The notes beneath the pieces were generated by a model. The model ran no database searches and had not been told where the DNA came from. It was given only the letters and a program-made list of their open reading frames with translations. The position numbers were made by a program, and so were the translations under genes. From the NCBI RefSeq assembly GCF_016583565.1, contig NZ_NRRF01000013.1, positions 23,665 to 87,664 of the forward strand: a DNA stretch of 64,000 nucleotides. The letters run 5' to 3'. Every line of letters begins with the position of its first letter. Position 1 is the stretch's first letter. This stretch comes from Thiocystis violacea (lineage in GTDB: Bacteria > Pseudomonadota > Gammaproteobacteria > Chromatiales > Chromatiaceae). Shown piece after piece: positions 26,241 through 35,026 of this stretch.

Positions 26241-27101
26241 TCACGCGTTGGCGTGGAGCTCGGCGGCTTGCAGCGTATTTTCCAAGAGTGTGGCGATCGT
26301 CATCGGGCCGACGCCACCAGGGACCGGCGTGATCCAGGATGCCCGCTCGCTGCAGGCGGCGAAGTCGACGTCCCCCACCAGCTTGCCGTCTGTCCCGCGA
26401 TTGATGCCGACATCGATCACGACAGCGCCTTCCTTGACCCAATCGCCCTGGACGAAGGCCGGGCGGCCGACGGCGGCGACCAGGATGTCGGCACTGCGCG
26501 CCTTGTCCGCGAGGTCTTTGGTGCGGCTGTGGCAGATGGTCACCGTGCATCTGGCGGCGAGCAGTTCCAGTGCCATGGGTCGTCCGACGATATTGGATTG
26601 CCCGATGATGACCGCATCGAGTCCTTCCAGGGGGCGTCCGGTGCGCTCGAGCATGGTCATCACCCCCTTGGGTGTGCAGGGGCGCAGCAATGGCATCCGC
26701 AGCACCAATCGGCCGACGTTGTAGGGATGAAAGCCGTCGACGTCCTTGGTGGGCAGGATGCGCTCGGTCACGGCGGTCTCGTCGATATGCTCGGGCACCG
26801 GCAGCTGCACCAGGATGCCGTCGATGCTTGGGTCGGCGTTGAGTCTGTCGATGAGGGCGAGCAGCGCGTCCTGCGTCGTCGTGGCGCTCAGCTCGTGAAG
26901 CGCGGAATAGAAGCCGACCTCCTCGCAGGCCTTGCGTTTGTTGCGCACATAGACCTGAGAGGCGGGGTTCTCGCCGACCAGCACGACGGCCAGCCCGGGT
27001 GCCCTGCCGCCCGCCGCGAGGATGCTGTCTACTTGCGTTTTGATGTGCCCGCGGATGTCTGCGGCGATTGCCTTTCCGTCCAGTATTGCTGCGCTGCTCA
27101 T
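26241..27101 (-). CDS. folD: Bifunctional methylenetetrahydrofolate dehydrogenase/cyclohydrolase FolD
   Basis: A 286-aa cytosolic enzyme interconverting 5,10-methylene-THF and 10-formyl-THF with NADP. Signatures are [17 protein letters not shown] with the catalytic Lys, [36 protein letters not shown] and the Rossmann motif [12 protein letters not shown], ending [18 protein letters not shown]. The length is standard. It is transcribed away from the tRNA cluster. Confidence 0.96.
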   Translation of the reverse strand: MSSAAILDGKAIAADIRGHIKTQVDSILAAGGRAPGLAVVLVGENPASQVYVRNKRKACEEVGFYSALHELSATTTQDALLALIDRLNADPSIDGILVQLPVPEHIDETAVTERILPTKDVDGFHPYNVGRLVLRMPLLRPCTPKGVMTMLERTGRPLEGLDAVIIGQSNIVGRPMALELLAARCTVTICHSRTKDLADKARSADILVAAVGRPAFVQGDWVKEGAVVIDVGINRGTDGKLVGDVDFAACSERASWITPVPGGVGPMTIATLLENTLQAAELHANA

Positions 27102-27217
27102 ATCGGTCCTTTTGGTACCTCTGACTATCGGGCATCATAGCGAGCGCCGAGTTGGATGAAAACGTGCGGGACGGTGGTTCAATGGTCGGGCGCCGTGCGC
27201 GGACGAGCGTTTGGTGG

Positions 27218-27246
27218 TTGACCTTGGGCGAATAGATGCGTATATT
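27218..27246 (+). promoter_or_regulatory. Sigma-70 promoter of the tRNA cluster
   Basis: TTGACC-N17-TATATT lies 55 bases upstream of tRNA-Pro. The GC-rich stretch GCCCGC just after the -10 resembles the discriminator of stringently controlled stable-RNA promoters. Confidence 0.8.
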
Positions 27247-27300
27247 GCCCGCTCTTCGGTTCCGGGCTATCGTTTTTGAGGCCGGGAAGCCAGCCGAAAC

Positions 27301-27377
27301 CGGGGTATAGCGCAGTCTGGTAGCGCGCCTGCTTTGGGAGCAGGATGTCGGGGGTTCGAATCCCTCTACCCCGACCA
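27301..27377 (+). tRNA. tRNA-Pro (anticodon TGG)
   Basis: A full cloverleaf: acceptor CGGGGTA/TACCCCG, anticodon stem CCTGC/GCAGG with loop TTTGGGA, T-arm GGGGGTTCGAATCCC, encoded CCA. First of four tRNAs in a row. Confidence 0.95.
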
Positions 27378-27438
27378 ATACGCCGGCCAGGCAGCGGCAC
27401 GCTAGCGGAGCAGTTGCCGCAACTGCACCCAAGTTAAA

Positions 27439-27515
<77 letters not shown>

Positions 27516-27579
27516 ATGATATCTGGTCGCAGGTACCCAGAAGGTGCGGGTTGCGATAAGATAACGGTTAGGTTCTATG

Positions 27580-27655
27580 GTGGATGTAGCTCAGTTGGTA
27601 GAGCGCTGGATTGTGATTCCAGTGGTCGTGGGTTCGAGCCCCATCGTCCACCCCA
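27580..27655 (+). tRNA. tRNA-His (anticodon GTG)
   Basis: Acceptor GTGGATG/CGTCCAC, anticodon stem CTGGA/TCCAG with loop TTGTGAT, discriminator C and encoded CCA. The base before the gene is G, the expected G-1 partner of the discriminator C. Confidence 0.95.
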
Positions 27656-27716
27656 TCATGTCGTAGAGACGGCAAGGCTTGGAGAGCCATCCTTGCCGTC
27701 TAGTCAAGAATACAGC

Positions 27717-27792
27717 GGGTCGTTAGCTCAGTTGGTAGAGCAGTGGACTCTTAATCCATCGGTCGTAGGTTCGAATCCTACACGACCCACCA
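27717..27792 (+). tRNA. tRNA-Lys (anticodon CTT)
   Basis: Acceptor GGGTCGT/ACGACCC, anticodon loop CTCTTAA, T-arm GTAGGTTCGAATCCTAC, encoded CCA. The last gene of the tRNA operon, directly before a terminator. Confidence 0.95.
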
Positions 27793-27799
27793 CTCTTTG

Positions 27800-27824
27800 A
27801 AGGCCCCTCTAGGGGCCTTTTTTC
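27800..27824 (+). terminator. Rho-independent terminator of the tRNA operon
   Basis: Stem AAGGCCCCT/AGGGGCCTT with a two-to-four-base loop, followed by a T-rich run (TTTTTTCTT). Confidence 0.93.
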
Positions 27825-28007
27825 TTGCCCATTGACTGCATGGTCGAGCCCTTGACGCTTGTCTGTGGGCTGACTAATCTGCCGCTGTCCGAGACCAAGG
27901 AGCCTGTTTGCGGCTCGGTCACACTTGTCCAACGTGTCGCCAAGCCCGACCCTCATCCGCTCCAGCGCAGGGATTGGCCGCGGTCAGCACCGGACCGAGC
28001 ATCGAGC

Positions 28008-29864
28008 GTGTATCCCAAATACTTTGGGCTCAAAGAGCCCAGCTTCTCCATCGCGCCTGATCCCCACTATCTCTTCCTCAGCGAGCAGCACAAGGAGGCG
28101 CTGGCCCACCTGCTCTACGGGGCTGGGGAGAGTGGAGGTTTCGTCTTGCTCACGGGCGAGGTCGGGACTGGCAAGACCACTGTCTGCCGCGCCTTCCTCG
28201 AGCAGTTGCCCGAGGGCGTGGACGTTGCGCTCATTCTCAATCCGGCGCAGTCGGCCAACGAGCTCCTGACCAACGTCTGTGATGAGTTTCGCATCCCCCT
28301 GCCCAAGGGCAAGCTGTCCAACAAGATGTTGGTGGATCGGCTCAACGCCTATTTGCTGGCGGCTCACTCCGAGGGGCGGCGACCGCTGCTGATCATCGAC
28401 GAGGCGCAGAATCTGCAGCCGCAGGCCATGGAGCAGGTCCGGCTCCTGACGAATCTGGAAACGACCAAGCACAAGCTGCTCCAGATATTCCTGATCGGCC
28501 AGCCGGAGCTGCGGCGCATGCTTGAGCGCGACCGCCTCAGGCAGCTCAATCAGCGGATCACGGCGCGTTTTCATCTCACGCCGTTCAGCCTGAGGGAGAC
28601 GAGTGATTACATCCGTCACCGGGTTGCGGTTGCGGGCGTGGATCGGCCGTTGTTTTCAGCGCGTGCGATTCGGCGCATCTATAAGTTTTCCGGCGGGATA
28701 CCCCGCTTGATCAATATCCTCTGTGATCGGGCGCTCCTGGGGACTTGCGTGACCCGCGGTTCTCAGGTGACACCCGCGATCGTCGCCAGGTCCGCGCGCG
28801 AGGTCCGGGGCGATCCGGTCGACGAGAAACCTCGCTCGCCCCTGCAGCTCACCGCGATTGCGCTGGTCTCCTTTGGGCTTGCGGCGGCCTTGGCCCTGGC
28901 CGCGCATTCGCGTCTCGGCTTGAGTCCGACCGTTTTGATCGATGGGTTATTCCCGGCTGGTGAGCTAGCGACGGGCGAGGCCACCCCCGAGGTGCCGCCT
29001 GTCGCCGAGCCAGCGCCTGCGGTCACGGACGCGCCGGCTGCCGGTGAGCTGTCAAGCTCGGCGGAGCCTGCGCCTCAGGAACCGCAGGCCGTCGCCTCTG
29101 CGTCGGAGGGCGACCTCGCGTCGATACCGGTCGCAGAGCCGGCCGAGCAGCCCGCACCCGCTGGCGATGCCGCGCCGGGCGTGCTTGCCAGCCCGGATGC
29201 CCAGGTCGCACTCGCCTCGTCCGAGGTGCTCGATCGGCTGGCGGTGTCGAAGTCCGAGGCGATGCGGGTCTTGCTCAAGCGCTGGGGGCTTGAGGTGCCC
29301 TCGCTCGGCACGGGCGACCCCTGCCTGCGTATTGTGAATTTCGGGCTCGGCTGCGAGGAAGAGCAGGGCCGGTTGAGTCATGTCCGTTTCTTCGATCTTC
29401 CGGCCTTGATGAAGATCCTCGCGGCGGATGGGGCGCCTCGTTATGTGGTGCTGGGCGAGCTGGGAGCGAGCGAGGCGGTCGTCGATGACGCGCAGGGCAC
29501 TGGCGAGCGGGTGCGTGCCGAGGCGTTGGAGCGCGTCTGGACGGGCGATTACACCCTGGTTTGGCAGCTGCCGCCCACGGGTGTCGACCTCATCGGACCT
29601 GGCTCCGCTGGTGAAGACGTCCGCTGGTTGCGCGACCTCTTGGTGAAGGTGCCGGACTTGGCCGTTCTGAAGAGCGATTCGGCCTTCTTCGATGCGGCCC
29701 TGGCCAGTGCGCTGAAGGCCTTTCAGGCATCCAAGGGGCTGATGCCGGACGGGATTGCCGGCCCGCGGACGATCATCGCGCTGCAGCACGCCGTCGCCAT
29801 GCGCAACGTGCCGAGATTGAGCGGCGAGGCCGCGGCCAGCAAGGAGTCAGAGGGTGCGCCATGA
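28008..29864 (+). CDS. GspA/ExeA-like AAA ATPase with peptidoglycan-binding domain
   Basis: A 618-aa inner-membrane ATPase that in Aeromonas helps the type II secretin cross peptidoglycan. The GTG start (reading M-YPKYFGLKEPSFSI) fits the ExeA N-terminus; the reading frame extends about 60 codons upstream without family resemblance. Walker A is GEVGTGKTTV (50-59) and Walker B LLIIDEAQNL. One membrane helix follows (LTAIALVSFGLAAALALAAH), then an Ala/Pro/Glu-rich linker, a globular domain (DRLAVSKSEAMRVLLKRWGL) and a peptidoglycan-binding domain (FQASKGLMPDGIAGPRT). It overlaps the next gene by ATGA. No other gsp genes are in the window. Confidence 0.88.
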   Translation: MYPKYFGLKEPSFSIAPDPHYLFLSEQHKEALAHLLYGAGESGGFVLLTGEVGTGKTTVCRAFLEQLPEGVDVALILNPAQSANELLTNVCDEFRIPLPKGKLSNKMLVDRLNAYLLAAHSEGRRPLLIIDEAQNLQPQAMEQVRLLTNLETTKHKLLQIFLIGQPELRRMLERDRLRQLNQRITARFHLTPFSLRETSDYIRHRVAVAGVDRPLFSARAIRRIYKFSGGIPRLINILCDRALLGTCVTRGSQVTPAIVARSAREVRGDPVDEKPRSPLQLTAIALVSFGLAAALALAAHSRLGLSPTVLIDGLFPAGELATGEATPEVPPVAEPAPAVTDAPAAGELSSSAEPAPQEPQAVASASEGDLASIPVAEPAEQPAPAGDAAPGVLASPDAQVALASSEVLDRLAVSKSEAMRVLLKRWGLEVPSLGTGDPCLRIVNFGLGCEEEQGRLSHVRFFDLPALMKILAADGAPRYVVLGELGASEAVVDDAQGTGERVRAEALERVWTGDYTLVWQLPPTGVDLIGPGSAGEDVRWLRDLLVKVPDLAVLKSDSAFFDAALASALKAFQASKGLMPDGIAGPRTIIALQHAVAMRNVPRLSGEAAASKESEGAP

Positions 29865-30814
29865 GCTATATCCTCGAAGCGCTCAAGAAGTCCCAGCAGG
29901 AGCGCGAGCTGGGGCAGGTGCCGACACTGGATGCGAGTGGGCTCTTCGTCGAAGACAAAGAGCCCGTGCCGACCAACTACTGGGCATTTCTCTCGGTTGC
30001 GCTTGCCGCCTTGGCTGTCGTGATCGCGCTCTATGCGGCGCTGCGAGGAGGGCAGGAGCCTCCAGGGGTGCCCGCAACGGTGGCGGCGACGCCCTCACCG
30101 CAGACGGCTGACCCCTCCGTCGATACCGCGCGCGCCGGCGCAGTGCGCCCAGCCGCCGAGCCGCCCTCTGGGATCGCTTTGCCGCCGCGAGCGCCAGCGA
30201 TGCCGAGCGCGCCCGCGTTGGTCGAGGCGCCACCGCCGAAGCGCCTTCCCCGGCCAGTGCCGGCCGCGCCCACGCAGACGTCTCGCGCCGATGGTGCTGA
30301 TACTGCGCCGGCACTCTACGATGCACCTGTGTCCCTTGACTTGGATCCCTTGACCGAAGAAGAGCTGCTGCGCCAGCTACAGGCTGAGCAGGCGGCCTTG
30401 AGCGGACAGCCGGCGCCGGGCGGACAGTCGGCCCTGGGCGAGACAGCTCCGTTGATCGAGGAAGCGCCGCGGCCCGCAACCATTCCGTCCGATCTGGTCA
30501 AGGACATCGAGGCATTCAAACAGCAGGTCAGGCGCGAGCAGGGCGTTGCGCCATCCGCGGCCAAGCGCCCATCGGCCAAGATCAAGGGTGATCCGACCCG
30601 GCTGCGCCTCACCGCCGAGCAGCGGGCGATGCTGCCGGCCTACTTGATGACCGTGCACGTCTACGATGCGAACGCCGACAAGCGCTTCGTGGTCATCAAT
30701 GGCATGACGTACCGAGAAGCTGACGAGACCCGCGAGGGTTTGCGTGTCGAGCAGATCTTGAAGGATGGCGCGGTGCTCAGCTATCTGGGTAATCCCTTCT
30801 ACGTGGCACGTTGA
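29861..30814 (+). CDS. GspB/ExeB-like protein
   Basis: A 317-aa partner of the preceding ATPase. It starts MSYILEALKKSQQERELGQV, the standard GspB N-terminus, has one membrane helix (YWAFLSVALAALAVVIALYA), a long Pro/Ala-rich periplasmic linker, and a C-terminal GspB domain (LPAYLMTVHVYDANADKRFV...GMTYREADET...LSYLGNPFYV). GspA-GspB form a complex that couples ATP to secretin assembly. Translation is coupled by the ATGA overlap. Confidence 0.87.
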   Translation: MSYILEALKKSQQERELGQVPTLDASGLFVEDKEPVPTNYWAFLSVALAALAVVIALYAALRGGQEPPGVPATVAATPSPQTADPSVDTARAGAVRPAAEPPSGIALPPRAPAMPSAPALVEAPPPKRLPRPVPAAPTQTSRADGADTAPALYDAPVSLDLDPLTEEELLRQLQAEQAALSGQPAPGGQSALGETAPLIEEAPRPATIPSDLVKDIEAFKQQVRREQGVAPSAAKRPSAKIKGDPTRLRLTAEQRAMLPAYLMTVHVYDANADKRFVVINGMTYREADETREGLRVEQILKDGAVLSYLGNPFYVAR

Positions 30815-30904
30815 CCTCGACGCCGGCCTGTTGCTCGCGAGCCGCTCTCCGAATCCGACAGCGACGCCGCTCATCCTCACCCGGCGCGGGCGCCTGGAGC
30901 TTCC

Positions 30905-32347
30905 ATGACCGATCAGAAGACGCCGGATCCGGACACGCTCAGGCGCCATCTGCATGATGTTCAGGAGCTGCTCTCCAGGTATCGCCTGGCCGAGAATCTG
31001 GCGCATCGCCAGAGCACGGCCAACCAGGCGTTGGTCGAGACCATCACCCATCGCCAAAATCTGACGCGCCTTCAGCGCAAACTCGATCCGCTACACCCGG
31101 CGGACATCGCGCATATCCTCGAGTCGCTGCCGCTTGAGGAGCGCTGTTTCGTCTGGGATCTGGTGCGCGCGGACAAGGATGGCGAGATCTTGCTCGAGGT
31201 CTCGGACGCCGTCCGCTCGACCTTGCTCGACAGCATGGACATCGAGGAGCTCAAGGCGGCGGCCGAGACCCTGGACGCCGATGAGCTGGCCGACCTCGCG
31301 CCCGACCTGCCGCCGGAGGTGATGGAGGATGTGCTCGCCTCGCTCGACCAGCGCGAACAGGCCCAGGTCAAGGCGGCGCTGTCCTTTCGCGAGGGCACGG
31401 TCGGGGCGCTCATGGACTTCGACATGGTCCGCGTCCGCGAGGACGTGACGCTCGAGGTCGTCCTGCGCTACCTGCGCCGCTTCGACGCCCTGCCGGATCA
31501 TACGGACAAACTCTTCGTGATCGATCGCGACGACCGCTTGCGCGGCGTGCTCACGCTGGAGTCGCTCCTGATCAACGACCCCGAGACCCAGGTCGCGGAG
31601 GTCATGAAGGCGCGCTCCCTGGTGACCTTCGCGCCGGAGGACGATGCCAATGAGGCCGCAACGGCCTTCGCGCGGTATGACCTGGTCTCCGTGCCCGTCG
31701 TCGACGGCGCGCAGCGGGTCATCGGACGCATCACGGTGGCGGACATCGTCGACCAGATCCGCGAGGAGTCCGAGGCTGAGATCTTGAGTCAGGCGGGCCT
31801 GCGTGAGGAGGAGGATATCTTCGCGCCCGTGATGCGCTCGGTGAAGAATCGCTGGGCTTGGTTGGCGATCAATCTGGTGACGGCCTTCATCGCCTCACGC
31901 GTCATCGGCCTCTTTGAAGGCTCGATCGAGCGCCTGGTGGCGCTAGCCGCTCTGATGCCCATCGTGGCCGGTATCGGCGGTAATGCCGGGAATCAAACCA
32001 TCACCATGATCGTGCGGGCCATTGCCATGGGGCAGATCGATGCATCGGCGCTTTGGCGCCTGATGCGAAAGGAGCTTGGCGTCGCGCTGATCAACGGGGT
32101 CGTCTGGGGGGGCGTGATCGGCGGTTTAGCCGCCTGGCTCTACGGGAATCCGGCCCTGGGATCCGTCATGACCGCGGCCATGATCCTGAATCTGCTGCTG
32201 GCGGCGAGTGCTGGGGTCTTGATCCCCTTGGTCCGCTATCGCTTTGGCCGAGACCCTGCCTTGGGCAGCTCCGTCTTGATCACCGCCCTGACGGATTCTG
32301 GGGGATTCTTCATCTTTTTGGGGCTGGCGACGCTGTTTCTGATATAG
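30905..32347 (+). CDS. mgtE: Magnesium transporter MgtE
   Basis: A 480-aa Mg2+ channel. An N-terminal superhelical domain (LHPADIAHILESLPLEERCF) is followed by two CBS domains (about 160-280, including EVMKARSLVTFAPEDDANEA), a plug helix and five C-terminal membrane helices with the signature MPIVAGIGGNAGNQTITMIV. CBS and N domains gate the pore by sensing cytosolic Mg2+. GGAG precedes the ATG. Convergent with the cyclophilin gene. No Mg riboswitch was seen in the short leader. Confidence 0.94.
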   Translation: MTDQKTPDPDTLRRHLHDVQELLSRYRLAENLAHRQSTANQALVETITHRQNLTRLQRKLDPLHPADIAHILESLPLEERCFVWDLVRADKDGEILLEVSDAVRSTLLDSMDIEELKAAAETLDADELADLAPDLPPEVMEDVLASLDQREQAQVKAALSFREGTVGALMDFDMVRVREDVTLEVVLRYLRRFDALPDHTDKLFVIDRDDRLRGVLTLESLLINDPETQVAEVMKARSLVTFAPEDDANEAATAFARYDLVSVPVVDGAQRVIGRITVADIVDQIREESEAEILSQAGLREEEDIFAPVMRSVKNRWAWLAINLVTAFIASRVIGLFEGSIERLVALAALMPIVAGIGGNAGNQTITMIVRAIAMGQIDASALWRLMRKELGVALINGVVWGGVIGGLAAWLYGNPALGSVMTAAMILNLLLAASAGVLIPLVRYRFGRDPALGSSVLITALTDSGGFFIFLGLATLFLI

Positions 32348-32451
32348 CGGCGCGGCTTGGTTGGGGCGCTGCGCGAGGGGCCGGGCGCTTTCCAGTCGGG
32401 GAGCAACGGGGCCGAAGCCCCGGCGGGTCATCGCAGACCGAGTCTCGCCCG

Positions 32452-32940
32452 TCAGTCGATGATCTCGGCCTTCTCGATGATCACATCCTCGGCCGGGACA
32501 TCCTGATGCCCGTTGCGGGTGCCCGTCTTGACGGCCTTGATGGCCTCGACCGTCTCCATGCCTTCGACAACCTTGCCGAAGACGCAGTAGCCCCAGCCGT
32601 CCTGCCCGGGATAGTCCAGGAAATCGTTGTTCGAGACATTGATGAAGAACTGCGAGGACGCGGAGTGCGGTTCCATGGTGCGGGCCATGGCGATGCTGCC
32701 GGTGACGTTCTTCAGGCCATTCTTGGCTTCGTTCTCGATGGGCGCCCGTGTCGGCTTGGCGTTGAAGTCCGGCGTCATGCCGCCGCCCTGGATCATGAAG
32801 CCGCTGATCACGCGGTGGAACAGGGTTCCGTCATAGTGTCCGTCGCGCACGTATTGCTCGAAGTTGGCACAGGTTTTCGGTGCCTTCTCGGCGTCGAGCT
32901 CGATGAGGATATCGCCGTGATTGGTGGTGAGTTTGATCAT
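32452..32940 (-). CDS. ppiB: Peptidyl-prolyl cis-trans isomerase B (cyclophilin)
   Basis: A 162-aa cytosolic cyclophilin. It starts [20 protein letters not shown], and contains [17 protein letters not shown] with the catalytic Arg and [15 protein letters not shown]. No signal peptide is present, so it is the PpiB rather than the PpiA type. GGAAG precedes the ATG. It diverges from cysS, the arrangement found in E. coli and many gammaproteobacteria. Confidence 0.95.
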   Translation of the reverse strand: MIKLTTNHGDILIELDAEKAPKTCANFEQYVRDGHYDGTLFHRVISGFMIQGGGMTPDFNAKPTRAPIENEAKNGLKNVTGSIAMARTMEPHSASSQFFINVSNNDFLDYPGQDGWGYCVFGKVVEGMETVEAIKAVKTGTRNGHQDVPAEDVIIEKAEIID

Positions 32941-33118
32941 GGGATGCTTCCAGAATGGGGGTTGAGCCCGCCCGAAGGGCAGGCGAGGACTGAGGATGAT
33001 GCCAAAGTGCGCCTATGGTAAGGACTTCGGCGCAACCGCGAAAGGCGCGATCACCAGATGGGAGGTGCCTTTGCTAAAATGGGCGTTTTCTCTCAGCCGG
33101 TCGAAATCCAAGCGCCAG

Positions 33119-34504
33119 ATGCTACAAATCTATAACAGCCTGACCCGTCAGAAGGAAGTCTTTCAGCCCATCGAGCCCGGTCAGGTGCGGATGTATGTGT
33201 GCGGCATGACGGTCTACGACTACTGCCACCTCGGGCACGCGCGGGTGATGGTGGTGTTCGACGTGGTCTACCGTTATCTCCGCTCGCTCGGCTATGCGGT
33301 GACCTACATCCGCAACATCACCGACATCGATGACAAGATCATCCGCCGCGCCAACGAGAATGCCGAGCCCTTCGCCGCGCTGACCGAGCGATTCATCGCC
33401 GCCATGCACGAGGACTCCGACGCGCTCGGCGTCCTGCCGCCCACGGACGAGCCAAGGGCGACTGACCACATGGGCGAGATCCTCCAGATGGTCGCCACGC
33501 TGGTCGAGAAGGGGCTGGCGTACGAGGCGGGCAACGGTGATGTCTACTTCGCCGTCGGCCGCTTTCAAGGCTATGGCAAGCTCTCCGGCAAGGATCCGCA
33601 AGACCTGCGCGCCGGGTCGCGCGTCGAGGTCGGCGAGGCCAAGCGCGACCCCCTGGACTTTGCCCTGTGGAAGGCCGCGAAGCCGGACGAACCCGCTTGG
33701 GACTCGCCCTGGGGACTTGGCCGACCCGGCTGGCACATCGAGTGCTCCGCCATGAGCACCTGCGCACTCGGGAATCACTTCGACATCCACGGTGGCGGGG
33801 CCGACCTCCAGTTTCCTCACCACGAGAACGAGATCGCCCAGTCCGAGGGGGCCACGGGTGAGCCCTTCGTCAACGTCTGGATGCACAATGGGTTCGTCCG
33901 GGTCAACGAAGAGAAGATGTCGAAGTCCCTGGGCAACTTCTTCACCGTGCGCGAGATCCTGCAGCGCTACCGGCCGGAGGAGGTCCGCTATTTCATCCTG
34001 ACCAGCCAGTACCGCAGTCCGCTCAACTACGACGACGAGCACTTGCAGAACGCGCGCGGGGCCTTGACCCGCATCTATACGGCGCTGCGCGGCCTGCCGG
34101 AGTCATCGCCCGCCCATGGCGATGCCTTTCGCGAGCGTTTCAGCGCGGCCATGGACGACGACTTCAATACGCCGGAGGCGCTGGCCGTGCTCTTCGATCT
34201 GGTGCGCGAGATCAATCGGATCCGCAACGACGACCCGCTCCGCGCGGCCGCCCTGGGTGCGCAGCTGCGCGCACTCGGTGGTGTCTTGGGAATTTTGCAG
34301 GACGACGCCGAGGCGTTCCTGCGTGGAGACTCAAAGGCCGGCGCGCTTCAGGACGCCGAGATCGATGACCTGATCGCGCAGCGCAAGGCCGCTCGGGCCG
34401 CCAAGAACTGGGCGGAGGCCGACCGCATCCGAGACCTCCTCACCGAATCCGGCATCCTGCTCGAAGACGGGTCGCAAGGCACCGCTTGGCGCCGCGGCGC
34501 CTGA
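33119..34504 (+). CDS. cysS: Cysteinyl-tRNA synthetase
   Basis: A 461-aa class I synthetase. The N-terminus [18 protein letters not shown] is standard; a longer frame upstream has no support. Zinc ligand C28 lies in [10 protein letters not shown], the HIGH-type motif is HLGHAR, further zinc ligands lie in GWHIECSAM and FPHHENE, and the KMSKS motif is KMSKSLGNF. The C-terminal DALR-like helical domain and anticodon region are present. Divergent from ppiB, with a weak Shine-Dalgarno. Confidence 0.96.
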   Translation: MLQIYNSLTRQKEVFQPIEPGQVRMYVCGMTVYDYCHLGHARVMVVFDVVYRYLRSLGYAVTYIRNITDIDDKIIRRANENAEPFAALTERFIAAMHEDSDALGVLPPTDEPRATDHMGEILQMVATLVEKGLAYEAGNGDVYFAVGRFQGYGKLSGKDPQDLRAGSRVEVGEAKRDPLDFALWKAAKPDEPAWDSPWGLGRPGWHIECSAMSTCALGNHFDIHGGGADLQFPHHENEIAQSEGATGEPFVNVWMHNGFVRVNEEKMSKSLGNFFTVREILQRYRPEEVRYFILTSQYRSPLNYDDEHLQNARGALTRIYTALRGLPESSPAHGDAFRERFSAAMDDDFNTPEALAVLFDLVREINRIRNDDPLRAAALGAQLRALGGVLGILQDDAEAFLRGDSKAGALQDAEIDDLIAQRKAARAAKNWAEADRIRDLLTESGILLEDGSQGTAWRRGA

Positions 34505-34618
34505 TGGCCTCAAGACCGGCGTGCACCGGTCTCCAGCCAGGCTGACGGATGCGCGCGTCGATGCCGAGCGCGTGTGCGGTATCGATCAGGACGAGGGATG
34601 CGTCGGCCACCGGCCCCT

Positions 34619-35026
34619 TCACACCGTCTTGGGCGGTAGCCGCTCCTCCCGTGGAGGGCCGCATAGGGGGGTCACCAAGTCGAAGATCGGCGGGTCTGTT
34701 TTGTTGGGCCAGGTGTCGTCCAGGGCCGGACGGATCGGCTCCGAGGTCGCGCCCTGACTCGCCGGCGTACCGCCGGCGCGCTCTGCGATTCTCTGGGTTG
34801 CCAGTTGAAGCAGGTGCTCGGCGAGCTGGCTTCGCCGCAGGGCCAATGAGCGAACCAGGTCGCGGCGCGCAGCCCCGAGATCGTCGCGTGCCAAGCCGCG
34901 GATGCCCCTCGCGAGTGCCTGCTCGGCGGCCTGCTCGGCCGCGATGAGCAAGCCGAGATCCATGCCGCAACGCCGACAGACCTCGGCGTCGCTGGTTCGG
35001 GCGGAGCAGTTGGGGCAGCGCTCCAT
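34619..35026 (-). CDS. Zinc-ribbon protein encoded with the Hsp70
   Basis: A 135-aa protein with a one-domain N-terminal zinc ribbon (CPNC at 4-7 and CRRC at 17-20), an Ala/Arg-rich helical middle (LIAAEQAAEQALARGIRGLA and RRDLVRSLALRRSQLAEHLL) and a polar tail. Its ATG overlaps the Hsp70 stop (TGATG), so it is translationally coupled and probably a partner of that chaperone. No known co-chaperone family is recognised. Last gene of the operon; the region after it has no clear terminator. Confidence 0.72.
   Translation of the reverse strand: MERCPNCSARTSDAEVCRRCGMDLGLLIAAEQAAEQALARGIRGLARDDLGAARRDLVRSLALRRSQLAEHLLQLATQRIAERAGGTPASQGATSEPIRPALDDTWPNKTDPPIFDLVTPLCGPPREERLPPKTV

Noticed and set aside
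28008..30814. Full type II secretion operon
   Set aside because: Only GspA- and GspB-like genes are present; mgtE follows directly and no gspC-O gene is in the window.
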